Positions 16,556 through 25,900 are shown, counted from the stretch's first letter. The stretch is 41,822 nucleotides of DNA from JBDNFP01 sp041689775 (GCA_041689775.1 JBDNFP010000044.1:1-41822), one strand, 5' to 3'. Numbers and translations are program-made. Notes: generated from the letters alone by a model not told the origin.

Positions 16556-16834
16556 CACAATGATTGAGGATATTACTGACCTTCAGAACAAGGGTTACAG
16601 CTATGATTTCAATCTGACTCCTGATTGCCTGGAATGTGCTTCCCTAAATCTTCAACTACATCCGGAAGACTTTCATGTAGACGAAACGTACCGATTCGAA
16701 GGCATGAGTAATCCCGACGACAATAGCATCCTGTTTGCGATTTCCTCAAAGGGCAGGATTAGAGGTATTCTGGTAGATGCCTAGGAATTTACGCCGAAAA
16801 TATTTCGGGAGAAATGCGCAGAAAACTTAAATAA
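16536..16834 (+). pseudogene. Small conserved protein annotated as 'phosphoribosylpyrophosphate synthetase', frameshifted
   Basis: The open frame 16536-16784 gives 82 residues ending RGILVDA. It resembles a small (~95-100 residue) Bacteroidota family, with DFNLTPDCLECASLNLQLHP and YRFEGMSNPDDNS, that databases often label phosphoribosylpyrophosphate synthetase although it is far too short for that enzyme. The next frame, from 16781, reads LGIYAENISGEMRRKLK and stops at 16832-16834, which looks like the missing C-terminus. A one-base loss at about 16783 would explain the break (TAT GGA reduced to TAG GA). Cys residues in DCLEC may bind metal. The gene overlaps its upstream neighbour and ends 10 nt before the ATPase. 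Confidence 0.65.
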
Positions 16835-16844
16835 AATAAACACT

Positions 16845-18905
16845 ATGGAAAACCACCAGCATCACCCAAGCAGCGATACCACGAAAATGGATCACAGCAA
16901 GATGTCCCATTCCGGTCATAATCCCGGACATGGACAAATGGGTCACGACCACCATCGAATGATGATCGAGGATTTTAAACGAAGGTTTTGGGTAACCCTG
17001 GTTCTTACCTTCCCAATCCTCTTTCTTTCGCCCATGATCCAAGGTTTCTTTGGGTTTGAGTATTCCTTTCCCGGAAGTAATTATGTCTTGTTCGTACTAT
17101 CATCCGTGGTGTATTTCTACGGGGGATGGCCGTTCATCAAGGGGTTTTGGGATGAAGTAAAGCAGGGTGCGCCTGGTATGATGACGCTCATCGCCATGGC
17201 CATCAGTGTCGCCTACTTTTACAGCACCGCCACGGTGTTTGGTCTACCTGGTATGGATTTCTTCTGGGAACTCGCCACTCTGATCGTCATCATGCTGTTG
17301 GGACATTGGATCGAAATGAAAAGTGTGCTGGGTGCATCCAAATCACTCGAATTACTGGTAAGTATGATGCCCGCCGAAGCCCACCGCATGAAGGGTGATA
17401 CCGTCGAGGACGTCAAAATAGAAGACCTGCAAAAGGGTGATATTATCTTGGTAAAACCAGGCGAAAAGGTACCGGCTGACGGCCTTTTGTTGGAGGGAGC
17501 GGGCTATCTTAATGAGTCTATGCTGACAGGAGAGTCAAAACCGGCCAAAAAGGAGGTAAAAGATAAAGTGATCGGCGGCTCCATTAATGGCAATAGCTCA
17601 TTGAAAGTAAAAATTGAACATACCGGTAAAAATAGCTACCTCAATAAGGTGATTACGCTGGTACAGGAGGCCCAAAAGGCCAAGTCAAAAATGCAGAATC
17701 TTTCCGACAAAGCGGCCAAATGGCTCACCTACATCGCCCTGGCGGTAGGCTTCGGCACGTTGGCGGTTTGGCTGCTGCTTGGCTTTCCCTTTGTCTATGC
17801 TCTGGAAAGAATGGTGACCGTGATGGTCATTACCTGCCCGCATGCGCTGGGGCTGGCCATTCCCTTGGTGGTGGCTATTTCTACTGCGGTATCGGCCCAG
17901 AATGGACTGCTCATCCGAAACCGAACTGCTTTTGAGGAATCGCGTAAAATAACCACTTTACTTTTTGACAAAACGGGGACCCTAACCAAAGGGAATTTTG
18001 GCGTGACGAGAATTGAATCAGAAGACAAGGCCTATACTCCTGAGGAGATCCTTCGGCTCGCCAGTGCTTTGGAGCAGAGTTCCGAGCACCCCATCGCCGT
18101 GGGTATTATCAAAAAAGTGAAAGAAGATGGAATTAAGGTGCCTAAGCCAGAAAATTTTCAGGCGATCACCGGCAAAGGAGTGGAGGCTACCGTCGAGGGA
18201 AAAAAGGTGAAGGTGGTAAGTCCGGGGTATCTCCGGGAGGCTGATATTACGGTACCAGCCAGCGCCGATGGCGATGCCGCCGAAACCATCGTTTATGTAT
18301 TGGTGGAAGGAAAATTAGCTGGATTTATTACCTTAGCCGATGAAATACGCCCCGAATCGCAAGAGGCTATCGCCATTTTCAAAAGGAACAATATCAAAGT
18401 ATTGATGGCAACGGGAGACAACGAGAAAACCGCCAAGGCAGTAAGTGAAAAATTGGGTCTGGACGGCTACTACTCCGAGGTACTCCCGCACCAGAAAGTC
18501 GATATCGTGAAGAAGCTGCAGGCCGATGGCGAATTCGTGGCCATGACCGGCGACGGGGTCAATGATGCTCCCGCCCTGGCCCAAGCCAACGTGGGCATCG
18601 CCGTGGGATCGGGCACCGACGTAGCGGCTGAAACCGCCGACATTATTCTGGTGAACAGTAACCCGCAGGACATCGCTAGCCTGATCCTGTTTGGCAAGGC
18701 CACCTATCGTAAAATGATTCAAAACCTGGTGTGGGCCACCGGCTACAACGTGATCGCCATCCCCTTAGCGGCCGGTGTTTTATATCAATCAGGATTCGTT
18801 CTGGGTCCGGCCGTGGGTGCTGTTCTCATGAGCCTGAGCACAATCATCGTGGCGATAAACGCCCAACTCCTTAAAAAGCAAATCAAAACCAGCAACAAAC
18901 AATAA
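16845..18905 (+). CDS. copB: CPH-type (P1B-3, CopB-like) copper-translocating P-type ATPase
   Basis: The product uses ATP to export copper from the cytoplasm across the inner membrane. The 686 residues start with a His/Met-rich tail of about 40 residues (TKMDHSKMSHSGH) in place of a CxxC domain. The core shows TGES (actuator), CPH in the sixth membrane helix, DKTGTLTKG (phosphorylated Asp), SEHPIAVG (the HP motif), GDGVNDAPALA, and YN plus MSLST in the last helices. CPH and MSxST mark subclass P1B-3, reported to prefer Cu(II) or Cu(I)/Ag(I). The MDHSKM motif of the tail recurs in the fusion oxidase at 12015. It lies 60 nt after the small protein's stop and 5 nt before the DUF2911 gene. Confidence 0.92.
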   Translation: MENHQHHPSSDTTKMDHSKMSHSGHNPGHGQMGHDHHRMMIEDFKRRFWVTLVLTFPILFLSPMIQGFFGFEYSFPGSNYVLFVLSSVVYFYGGWPFIKGFWDEVKQGAPGMMTLIAMAISVAYFYSTATVFGLPGMDFFWELATLIVIMLLGHWIEMKSVLGASKSLELLVSMMPAEAHRMKGDTVEDVKIEDLQKGDIILVKPGEKVPADGLLLEGAGYLNESMLTGESKPAKKEVKDKVIGGSINGNSSLKVKIEHTGKNSYLNKVITLVQEAQKAKSKMQNLSDKAAKWLTYIALAVGFGTLAVWLLLGFPFVYALERMVTVMVITCPHALGLAIPLVVAISTAVSAQNGLLIRNRTAFEESRKITTLLFDKTGTLTKGNFGVTRIESEDKAYTPEEILRLASALEQSSEHPIAVGIIKKVKEDGIKVPKPENFQAITGKGVEATVEGKKVKVVSPGYLREADITVPASADGDAAETIVYVLVEGKLAGFITLADEIRPESQEAIAIFKRNNIKVLMATGDNEKTAKAVSEKLGLDGYYSEVLPHQKVDIVKKLQADGEFVAMTGDGVNDAPALAQANVGIAVGSGTDVAAETADIILVNSNPQDIASLILFGKATYRKMIQNLVWATGYNVIAIPLAAGVLYQSGFVLGPAVGAVLMSLSTIIVAINAQLLKKQIKTSNKQ

Positions 18906-18910
18906 TACCC

Positions 18911-19468
18911 ATGAGAAAAACCCTGAAAGTTATTACCCTTGCTCTGATCTGTACGACTACCTACGCCCAACATGAGCATCATCAGGCTGCTGAATCCACG
19001 GAAACAAAAGCAAAGCCCAAAAGTCCCCACACCAACGCCATGGCCATGGTCGGCGACAACCACGTGCATGTCGATTATGGTTCACCCAGCGTGCGGGGCC
19101 GACAGATCTGGAATGGCCTGGTAGCCTATGATCAGGTATGGTCAACGGGCGCTCACAAGGCTACTTGGATTGATTTTTCTCAGGATGTTACCATTAACGG
19201 GAAGTTAGTTCCCAAAGGCAAGTACGGCTTTTTTACGATTCCCGGGGCGAAGGAGTGGACGCTCATCCTGAGCAGTGATTGGGACATGCACTTAGCCGAT
19301 GACTATACTGCTGAACACGATATTATTCGGCTGAAAGTGAAACCCATGATTCAAACAGACCTAACCGAATCGCTTACCTACAAAGTCGTGCCGGAGGGTA
19401 AAAATAAAGGGATAGTTCGGATGAGTTGGGAAAAGTTAAGCGTTTCATTACCATTTCAGAATAAATAA
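18911..19468 (+). CDS. DUF2911 exported protein
   Basis: The 185-residue product has a signal peptide (RKTLKVITLALICTTTYAQ), a short His-rich start (HEHHQAA), and a DUF2911 domain recognisable by VDYGSPSVRGRQIWN, WSTGAHKATWIDFSQDVTINGK, PKGKYGFFTIPG and EWTLILSSDWD. The family is common in Bacteroidota and its function is not known. It begins five bases after the ATPase stop and is the last gene before the right-hand IS end, so it closes the island's main transcript. Confidence 0.85.
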   Translation: MRKTLKVITLALICTTTYAQHEHHQAAESTETKAKPKSPHTNAMAMVGDNHVHVDYGSPSVRGRQIWNGLVAYDQVWSTGAHKATWIDFSQDVTINGKLVPKGKYGFFTIPGAKEWTLILSSDWDMHLADDYTAEHDIIRLKVKPMIQTDLTESLTYKVVPEGKNKGIVRMSWEKLSVSLPFQNK

Positions 19469-19508
19469 AATACCTTAAACTCGGATTCAAGTAATAAACG
19501 TAACGGCT

Positions 19509-19545
19509 AAAAAAAACTCCCGGGTTCAGGACCTGAGCCCGGGAG
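19509..19545 (-). terminator. Rho-independent terminator on the minus strand at the right island boundary
   Basis: A 14-bp stem (CTCCCGGGTTCAGG with its complement, one G-T pair) lies at 19517-19545. On the minus strand it is followed by eight T residues (19509-19516). It would stop transcripts of the minus-strand metal operon (27679-19864) from entering the island, mirroring the terminator at 53-106. Confidence 0.8.
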
Positions 19546-19568
19546 AAAAGCTGCGCCGGAAAACTTCC

Positions 19569-19576
19569 TACTTTTG
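19569..19576 (+). promoter_or_regulatory. -7 box of the IS30-like transposase remnant
   Basis: TACTTTTG matches TAnnTTTG and lies 22 nt before the ATG at 19599, the same spacing as in the left-hand copy. Confidence 0.45.
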
Positions 19577-19598
19577 GATTACCAAACTCTAAAAAAAC

Positions 19599-19793
19599 AT
19601 GAAGTACCGCAACGGAGGATCGCTAACACTAGAACAAGGGTACCACATTTCAGACTTAGTGAAAAAGAACTATTCCCGGGGCCAGATCGCGGATCAGGTC
19701 GGCGAGCGGCAACAATTTGCGTCGTTTCATAAGTCAGAAATTATGGGTTATGGACTACAAGAACTATGCCTTAAGCTTAGGAGTTCAAGGTAG
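19599..19793 (+). pseudogene. IS30-family transposase, N-terminal remnant
   Basis: The 64-residue frame starts MKYRNGGSLTLEQGYHI and SDLVKKNYSRGQIADQVG, which matches the helix-turn-helix start of IS30-family transposases (LT-EQRY-I, then a GYS--EIA-Q-G helix). The expected HKSTISREL continuation and the whole DDE catalytic domain are missing. The residues after QVG do not look homologous, so a frameshift or deletion lies near 19700. Its 5' flank is shared with the left boundary element. It could be read as a small unrelated HTH protein, but the shared IS-like ends make a remnant more likely. Confidence 0.55.
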
Positions 19794-19863
19794 GAAATAA
19801 ATCGTCAAACAAGCGGGAATAACCATAAAGCCAAGCTTGATGCTGTCGTCATGCCCATTAGCT

Positions 19864-20487
19864 TTATAAGGTATACTGACCACTTAAACGTAGGCTTACC
19901 ACAATGTCTGTTTCGCCTTTGTTTTTAAAATACCAGCCGTGCCTACCTTCAAACGGGGCCAGAAAAGTACCAATCATGTTGTTTGAGTAAGCAGCCGTGT
20001 AGCTTTCAAAGAAGACATCTTTGCCAGGGTTGGCTTCTTTTACCTCCCCGTGAAAATCAAAATACAGGATGCCCTGACCGGTAATCCACTCGTATTTTAC
20101 CGTTCCGTATTTGAGAATATTCATTTTGTATTCAAGCCCCTTTCCCGCCGGAATCAGTATCGTTATGCTATCCTGCCGCTGCTCGAATTGCCGGGCCGGA
20201 GCTGGGTTTTGGGCTTCCTTCGGCATAGGGACATCCGGTCCCGAACCAAGTTCTTCCAGTTTTAAGGGCGGATAAGCTTGCGGCGCACTACCTCCAATGG
20301 TGGAAACAGGGTCATTAGGCCGATAAAGACGACTGAATCCCAGTAGTTTTCCCGTACCAAGCGGATCGGATCCGTATTCGGCGGGTAGGACGGCGATCAC
20401 AAACAGTAATATACCTAAAATAAGGGCGCCAAGCGTAGCTTTCAAAATTTGGCCTCTTGTTAGGAGAGACGGATTCATATCTTTCAT
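19864..20487 (-). CDS. Membrane-anchored exported protein next to HupE
   Basis: The 207-residue product has one N-terminal membrane helix (LKATLGALILGILLFVIAVLP) and a soluble extracytoplasmic part. That part starts with a Pro-rich linker and then a beta-rich domain (DSITILIPAGKGLEYKMNILKYG, WITGQGILYFDFHGE, HGWYFKNKGETDIVVSLRLSG). Similar proteins occur beside HupE/UreJ genes and are annotated only as transmembrane anchor proteins; I know no function. It is the last gene of the minus-strand metal operon, 12 nt after the HupE gene. An alternative start Met lies three codons in. Confidence 0.7.
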   Translation of the reverse strand: MKDMNPSLLTRGQILKATLGALILGILLFVIAVLPAEYGSDPLGTGKLLGFSRLYRPNDPVSTIGGSAPQAYPPLKLEELGSGPDVPMPKEAQNPAPARQFEQRQDSITILIPAGKGLEYKMNILKYGTVKYEWITGQGILYFDFHGEVKEANPGKDVFFESYTAAYSNNMIGTFLAPFEGRHGWYFKNKGETDIVVSLRLSGQYTL

Positions 20488-20499
20488 TTTAAGTGCTTT

Positions 20500-21189
20500 T
20501 TATTTAGTAAAATAACCGGTTAGTTGGTAGCCGATTAATACGAAACCGGCGGTCATCAAAAGGGTATTGGTCAGGGTAGAGAACCGTTTAAAGCTTTCAA
20601 AGTGCCTCGAGGCACTAATCAGTAAAAGGACAAAAGACAGGGCAATGAACTGGCCTATCTCGACCCCAATATTGAATCCAATCAGATTGGCAAGCAGCCC
20701 GTCTTGCCCCATCTCAAAATCCTGCAGCTTACTAGTTAGTCCGAATCCGTGGAATAGCCCGAAAATCAATACGGCCGCCTTCATATTGGGCTGAAAGCCC
20801 ACTATTTTCCTAAACCCACCCAAATTATCGAAACCCTTGTACACAATTGAAAAGGCGATGATGGCGTCGATCAGGTAAGCGTTTATTGAAATATTACCCA
20901 GCACACCCAGTAACAGCGTCAGGCTGTGGCCTAAGGTGAAGAAACTGACATAGATCAGAATATCTTTGGGACGGTAAAGGAAGAAGATCACGCCCACCAG
21001 AAACAGAATGTGGTCGTAGCCGGTGATCATGTGTTTGGCCCCGATGTACAGGAAGGGTATGAAGGCGGCGCCTTCGTTACCCACCAAAAAAGCTTTGGTT
21101 TTCTCATCCACACCATGGGCAAAAACGGCGCTGCCTGCAACAATCAGCAGCAGCGCCAAAGCGAAACGAAACAGGTTTTTATAGTTCAT
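20500..21189 (-). CDS. HupE/UreJ family membrane protein
   Basis: The 229-residue product has a signal-like first helix (FALALLLIVAGSAVFAHG) and about six further membrane helices. Its His/Asp motifs (HMITGYDHILFLVGV, TLGHSLTLLLGVLG and GLFHGFGLTSKL) are the metal-site motifs of HupE/UreJ proteins. Members are linked to nickel or cobalt passage for hydrogenase and urease, and others occur in metal-resistance loci. Here it is in an operon with a CzcA-type pump, which favours a role in divalent metal handling, but the metal and the direction of transport cannot be read from sequence. Confidence 0.85.
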   Translation of the reverse strand: MNYKNLFRFALALLLIVAGSAVFAHGVDEKTKAFLVGNEGAAFIPFLYIGAKHMITGYDHILFLVGVIFFLYRPKDILIYVSFFTLGHSLTLLLGVLGNISINAYLIDAIIAFSIVYKGFDNLGGFRKIVGFQPNMKAAVLIFGLFHGFGLTSKLQDFEMGQDGLLANLIGFNIGVEIGQFIALSFVLLLISASRHFESFKRFSTLTNTLLMTAGFVLIGYQLTGYFTK

Positions 21190-21303
21190 ATTGAGTGGGG
21201 TTAGAAGGAATGGGGCTTTGGGTCAACCGATGCATAGAACCGATTGACCCCGCCATTAATCAGGAATAATTCATTCGTTTGGTTAGGGCCGGTCGTGGCT
21301 GTG

Positions 21304-21526
21304 TCAATGGGCCGTTGTATCGGCTTCATCTCCATGCCCTCCCGTCCTGTCATGGCTGTGCCCATGAGCGGTCGTGTCGGCGGGTGCAACCGTCGCTTTA
21401 GTTGAATCCGGGTGGTCAGCGTGGACACGGTCGTCCTCGTGCTCGTGGGTGCCTTTTTCTGATTCACTTGAACATGCTGTCAATACACCAAGTGATAGAG
21501 CGGAAATAAATGAGAATTCTTCTCAT
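21304..21526 (-). pseudogene. Small His/Asp-rich lipoprotein with a disrupted start
   Basis: On the minus strand a frame ending at 21304 encodes a lipobox (ALSLGVLTAC, Cys codon at 21474-21472) and about 56 further residues very rich in His, Asp and Glu (THEHEDD, HADHPDS, TTAHGHSHDRTGGHGDE). It looks like a periplasmic metal-binding lipoprotein. The frame has no ATG: the only nearby ATG (21526) is one base out of register and in this frame a TGA precedes the signal. A one-base insertion near 21515-21524, or a non-standard start, would explain it. The longer competing frame at 21467-21201 reads the same bases as low-complexity Thr/Arg sequence and is not the gene. It lies between the adaptor and hupE. 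Confidence 0.5.
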
Positions 21527-21586
21527 GAAATTGTTAATTAGGATTAGTTGATAAATTGAATTGTAAGATTATTTTCCCGGTTGGCC

Positions 21587-22789
21587 TTATTTCTCTTCCC
21601 CGGCATTGAGCAAGGCTGATAGGACCGCGTACGCGCCTTTAATAACGAAGACCGCATCCTTCGCGGAAACGGCGGCGGGGAGGATCACTTCCGTCAGGCC
21701 GCCTTCCTGGACTCCCGTCTTCACGGGCACCATCCGGTAGGCGTATCCCGCTTCCGTCCGCCCGGTCTGGACGAAGACATACGTTTCCCCCCCGAACTGC
21801 ACCACCGCCTCAGTGGGTAAGGCGTACCCAGCCCGGCTCTTTCTTTCAATCCAGGCCTTCACGTACATGCCCGGCAGCAGGCCCGAACCTCCCACTTTTG
21901 TCAAATGGCCGTGTACAGGTATCATACCGCCTTCGGCGGTGGCCTGCCCGATCAGAAAAACGGTGGCGGTACGCTCGGCCAAGGTTTCGCTGGCCAGGCC
22001 GAAGCGCACAGTCTGCCCGACCCTGACCTGGTCGATGTCCTTCTCGAAGACGTTGAGCGCCAAGTGCAGCTCATTTCGGTTGACCAGCTCAAAGAGGATA
22101 TCCGTCGGATTGACGTACTTGCCCGGATTCACATTACTCGTCCTGACATAGCCGTTGATCGGAGAGTACAGCTGAGCGGCGCCAGATACCTTACCCTCAT
22201 CCAGTCCCTTTTTGCTGATTCCTGCCATCGCTAGTTTCGCGTCCAAGGCGCTGACGCGGGCCCGCATTACCTGCAAGTCCGAAGAAATCTGCTCGAAGGT
22301 CTTGGCCGAATTAACTTCCTCCCGCCTCAGCAGTTGCTGCCGTTCAAACTCCTGCTGAAGCAGCTTCAGCTTGCTACTGTTTTCCAAATATTGCTCTTGC
22401 ATAGTGATGAATTCAGGATTTTCCAGCGTGGCAATAACCTGCCCTTTCCTGATGGATTGGCCGGGGAGCAATCCCGCACTTTTGAGGTATCCGCCAAAAG
22501 GAGCAGAAACGGAAACCACGCTCGAGGGTTCGACGTCGATGATGCCGCTTACCTTGACGGTGGCGTTCAGGTTGCGCTCTTCCACTTTTCCCGTCCCTAT
22601 GCCCGCCATCACGTATTGGTCGTTAGTGAGGCTGACTTGGTCGGGCGAGGCCGCTTTGCTTTCGGTGGCTACCGTTGGCTCGCCCGGCCCTTCCTCGTCT
22701 GCTGTCTGATTCTGGCTACAGGCCACGAGAAGCGTCAGGACGAGGATCACTGATGATGTTTTTTTTAGGTAATTCATGATTAGAATCAT
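21587..22789 (-). CDS. czcB: RND periplasmic adaptor lipoprotein (CzcB-like)
   Basis: The 400-residue adaptor couples the CzcA-type pump to its outer-membrane channel. It has a lipoprotein signal (SSVILVLTLLVAC), no heavy-metal-binding domain, and the usual core: SAPFGGYLKSAGLLPGQSIRKGQVIATLENPEF (barrel-sandwich), a coiled-coil hairpin, YSPINGYVRTSNVNPGKYV, and beta-barrel and membrane-proximal domains. The ATG at 22789 overlaps the TGA of the restored pump/channel frame (ATGA), favouring translational coupling; a second Met at 22777 would give a more usual signal peptide. Confidence 0.88.
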   Translation of the reverse strand: MILIMNYLKKTSSVILVLTLLVACSQNQTADEEGPGEPTVATESKAASPDQVSLTNDQYVMAGIGTGKVEERNLNATVKVSGIIDVEPSSVVSVSAPFGGYLKSAGLLPGQSIRKGQVIATLENPEFITMQEQYLENSSKLKLLQQEFERQQLLRREEVNSAKTFEQISSDLQVMRARVSALDAKLAMAGISKKGLDEGKVSGAAQLYSPINGYVRTSNVNPGKYVNPTDILFELVNRNELHLALNVFEKDIDQVRVGQTVRFGLASETLAERTATVFLIGQATAEGGMIPVHGHLTKVGGSGLLPGMYVKAWIERKSRAGYALPTEAVVQFGGETYVFVQTGRTEAGYAYRMVPVKTGVQEGGLTEVILPAAVSAKDAVFVIKGAYAVLSALLNAGEEK

Positions 22790-22941
22790 TTAATATCGTT
22801 GGTCGTTAATTGGATGCTTGCCAGGGCTTCGAGGGTCTCAACGGTCAGGTTGTAGGCATAGAGTTTATCGAGGTAACCGGATTTGATCCGGCTGGCCACC
22901 GTCATGCTCTGAAGAAACTGTGTGTAGGAGGTTTCTCCGCT
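22786..22941 (-). pseudogene. Out-of-frame C-terminal tail of the CzcA-channel fusion
   Basis: This frame encodes 51 residues starting SGETSYTQFLQSM and continuing SRIKSGYLDKLYAYNLTVETLE, which is the normal last helix of a TolC/CzcC-type channel. It should follow ITTQER of the fusion protein. The main frame instead runs on for about 18 unrelated residues and stops at 22865. The join can be restored by adding GAGCG to make a tandem GAGCGGAGCG at about 22936-22943, so loss of one 5-bp unit is a plausible cause. Confidence 0.65.
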
Positions 22942-25900
22942 CCTGCGTGGTGATAAGTTCGGCCTGCGGTAGGGCGTCGTAATATTCCACCGCACTGAGA
23001 TTCTTCCGGTACTCCTGCAAAAGCATCAGCAGCTCCCCCGACAGCAGGGTACTTTCGTATTCCAGCCGGGTGTGGGCTACCTGTTCGGCAATTTTGGCGG
23101 CCTGGGCCTGGGCGCGGTAGCCGCCGGGCAGCAGCGGGACCGACATTCCCAAGTGAAAGACGGAAAACCGGTCGCCGAGCGTGAAGATCTCCTGGTTTCC
23201 CGTCGCGATCTGCACCCCCCGGAACGATTGGTTGGTGTACCCCAGCAGGAATTCCGGCAGCTTCTTCTGCTTTTCCAGTTCCGTCTGCTGCTCGTTGATT
23301 TTGATCTGATGTCTCAGGTACAGTAGCGTCGGGTTTTGCCCCAGCACTGCGCCGCCAGACGAGGGAAAGTCCAATATTTGTTTGGTAAGGCTCCCTTCGA
23401 CGGTGGTGATCGGATCCGTAGTGTTGAGCAGAGTTTGCAGTTGCTGGCTAGCCATATTAAGGTCGGCTTGGTTCTGCCGGATCAGGTTCCTTACTTCGAG
23501 GGCTTGGGCCAGGGACGTCACGCTCTCCAGACGGTTGGTTTCGCCTGACCGGTAGCGCAGCGCACTGGCGGTCTCCAACTCGCTATAGATGCTGTCTTGT
23601 TGCCGGAGGAGCAAGTCTTTGGCTTTGAAATAAACCACCCGGACGTAGGCGGTTCGCACGCTCCGGACAAGCTCGTAGCGGCGGACCGCCTCTTGTAGCT
23701 GGCTGACCTTGACCCGGGCCTGAGCGAGCCTACGCTGACTGCCGTAAACGGTCGGGAAGGCCAGTCGCTGGGTTACGCCAAACGAGTTGTCCTGCTCCTG
23801 GCTGTTGATATTACCCTGGGAGAAAAGGAATTCGGTCCTGGGTAGATTGACCGCCCCCTCCCTTAGCTTTCGCTCCCGGTCGGTTTCGTACGCGGAGATC
23901 TTCATACTGCCGCTGTTTCTCAGAGCCTCCCCGATGGCTTGATCCCGCGAGAGCGTACGCCCGGAAACGGGCGGGTTACTCTGGCTCAGCGTTTGGCCCT
24001 GGGACGCAACGGGGATTAACATTATCAAAGCTGCTAGGCCCGCCGCAATGACGGTACCTTTTGTTCGCCCCGCCTTCCAGGAATCTGCATACATGTAGAG
24101 CACGGGCAGCACGATCAGGGTCAGAAGGGTGGCCGAGATCAAGCCGCCGATGACCACCGTGGCCAGCGGGCGCTGGACTTCCGCCCCTGAACTCTGGGAA
24201 AGCGCCATCGGCAGAAAGCCCAAAGAAGCCACGGAAGCGGTCATCAAAACCGGCCGTAGCCGGGTCCGGGTACCCTGGATCACCCGCTGTCGAATGTCGG
24301 CCACGCCTTCCCCCTCAAGCCGGTTAAATTCACCGATCAACACGATTCCGTTTAGAACAGCCACGCCGAATAGGGCGATGAAGCCCACTCCTGCCGAAAT
24401 ACTGAAAGGCATCCCCAGGAAATATAGTGAGAAGACTCCCCCGATGGCAGACAGCGGAATGGCGCTAAAAATCAACAAGCTTTGCCGCAGGGAATGGAAG
24501 GTGAAGTAGAGCAGGAGCAGGATGAGCACCAAAGCTACCGGAACCGCAATGGATAGCCGCTGCTTGGCGGCCCGCAGATTCTCGAATTGACCGCCGTACG
24601 TGACGTAGTAGCCCACAGGCAACCGCAGGTCCCGGTCGAGAATGAGCTGGATGTCGCCGACGATGCTCTGCACGTCGCGGCTGCGCACGTTGAAGCCCAG
24701 CGTCACCCGGCGTTTGGCGTCGTCGCGCTGGATCTGGTTAGGACCTTCCTGGTATTCCACCCGGGCCACTTCGTGTAGGGGAATCTGCTGGCCGGAAGGC
24801 GTATCGATGAAAAGGTTGCGCACGTCCCCGATATCCTGACGATTCGTTGTATCCAGTCGCACCACCAAGGGGAACCGCCTTTCGCCTTCGTAAACCAATC
24901 CCGCCTGTTCGCCCGCAAAGGCAGTTCTGATGACCTGGTTCACGGCGTCTATACTCAGTCCATACAGGGCGATCTTGTCGCGGTTGAAGTCTACCTGGAT
25001 CTGCGGCTGGCCGGTGATTTCCTCGGTGTACAGGTCCTGCACGCCAGCCACTCCCCGGATCAAGGTGCTAATCCGGGTGGCCAGTTGCGAAAGCGCGTCC
25101 AAATCCTCCCCATAAACTTTAATGACCACATCCTGCTTGGCACCGGTGATCAACTCGTTGAAGCGCATCTGGATGGGCTGCTGGAAGCCGAACGTCGCGT
25201 TGGGAATCACCGCCAGCGCCTGCTGCATTTTTTCGGCCAACTCCTCGCGCGAGGAGGCGGTCGTCCACTCGGATTTGTCCTTAAGAATAATCATCATGTC
25301 TCCCGCCTCGATCGGCATGGGATCGGTGGGAATTTCCCCCGATCCGATCTTGTTTACAACTTGCTTTACCTCGGGAAATCGGAGGATTATCTTTTGGGCT
25401 TTCTGGGAGACGTCAAGCATCTGGTCGATGGAACTTCCCGTAATCACCCGAGTCTCGACCGCAAAGTCGCCCTCGTCGAGCTGGGGGATGAACTCGCCCC
25501 CCAGTTGCGAGAAGACAAACAGGCTGAGGCCGAAAAGCGCCGCCGCCAGCAGAACGACGATCCCTTTCCAGCGCATGGCCCTTTGAAGCACGGGGGTGTA
25601 CAGCCGCTGAAAAAAAAGCATCATCTGGTCGGAGATATTGGTTTTGTGGCGGGTGTTCCGACTCAGGCCCAGCGCCGCCATCATGGGCACGTAGGTCAGG
25701 GAAAGCAGGAAAGCCCCCAAGATCGCGAAGGAAACGGCCTGCGCCATGGGGCGGAACATCTTCCCCTCGATTCCAACCAGGGCCAACAGGGGCAGGTACA
25801 CGATCAAGATGATGATTTCCCCGAAGGCAGCGGAATTACGGATGTTGGCCGAAGCCTGGTACACCTCCTCGTCCATCTGACCCGAAGTCAGCCGGACCAC

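Larger units (their letters stand above)
19480..19793 (+). mobile_element. IS30-like insertion sequence remnant (right boundary of the island)
   Basis: From 19485 the sequence ATTCAAGTAATAAACG, one differing base, AACGG repeats the left end in inverted orientation. The match goes on through an A-run, a hairpin (19517-19545), GAAAACTTC, TACTTTTGG, CCAAACTC and a CATGA start. The ORF at 19599 begins like an IS30-family transposase but breaks off after about 36 residues, and no second terminal repeat was found before the next gene. The copy is therefore truncated or decayed. Exact borders are estimated; the 3' limit given is the end of the remnant ORF. Confidence 0.65.

Noticed and set aside
21201..21467. 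Minus-strand ORF rich in Thr and Arg between hupE and czcB
   Set aside because: The alternative frame gives a lipobox and His-rich metal-binding sequence, which makes far better sense in this operon.
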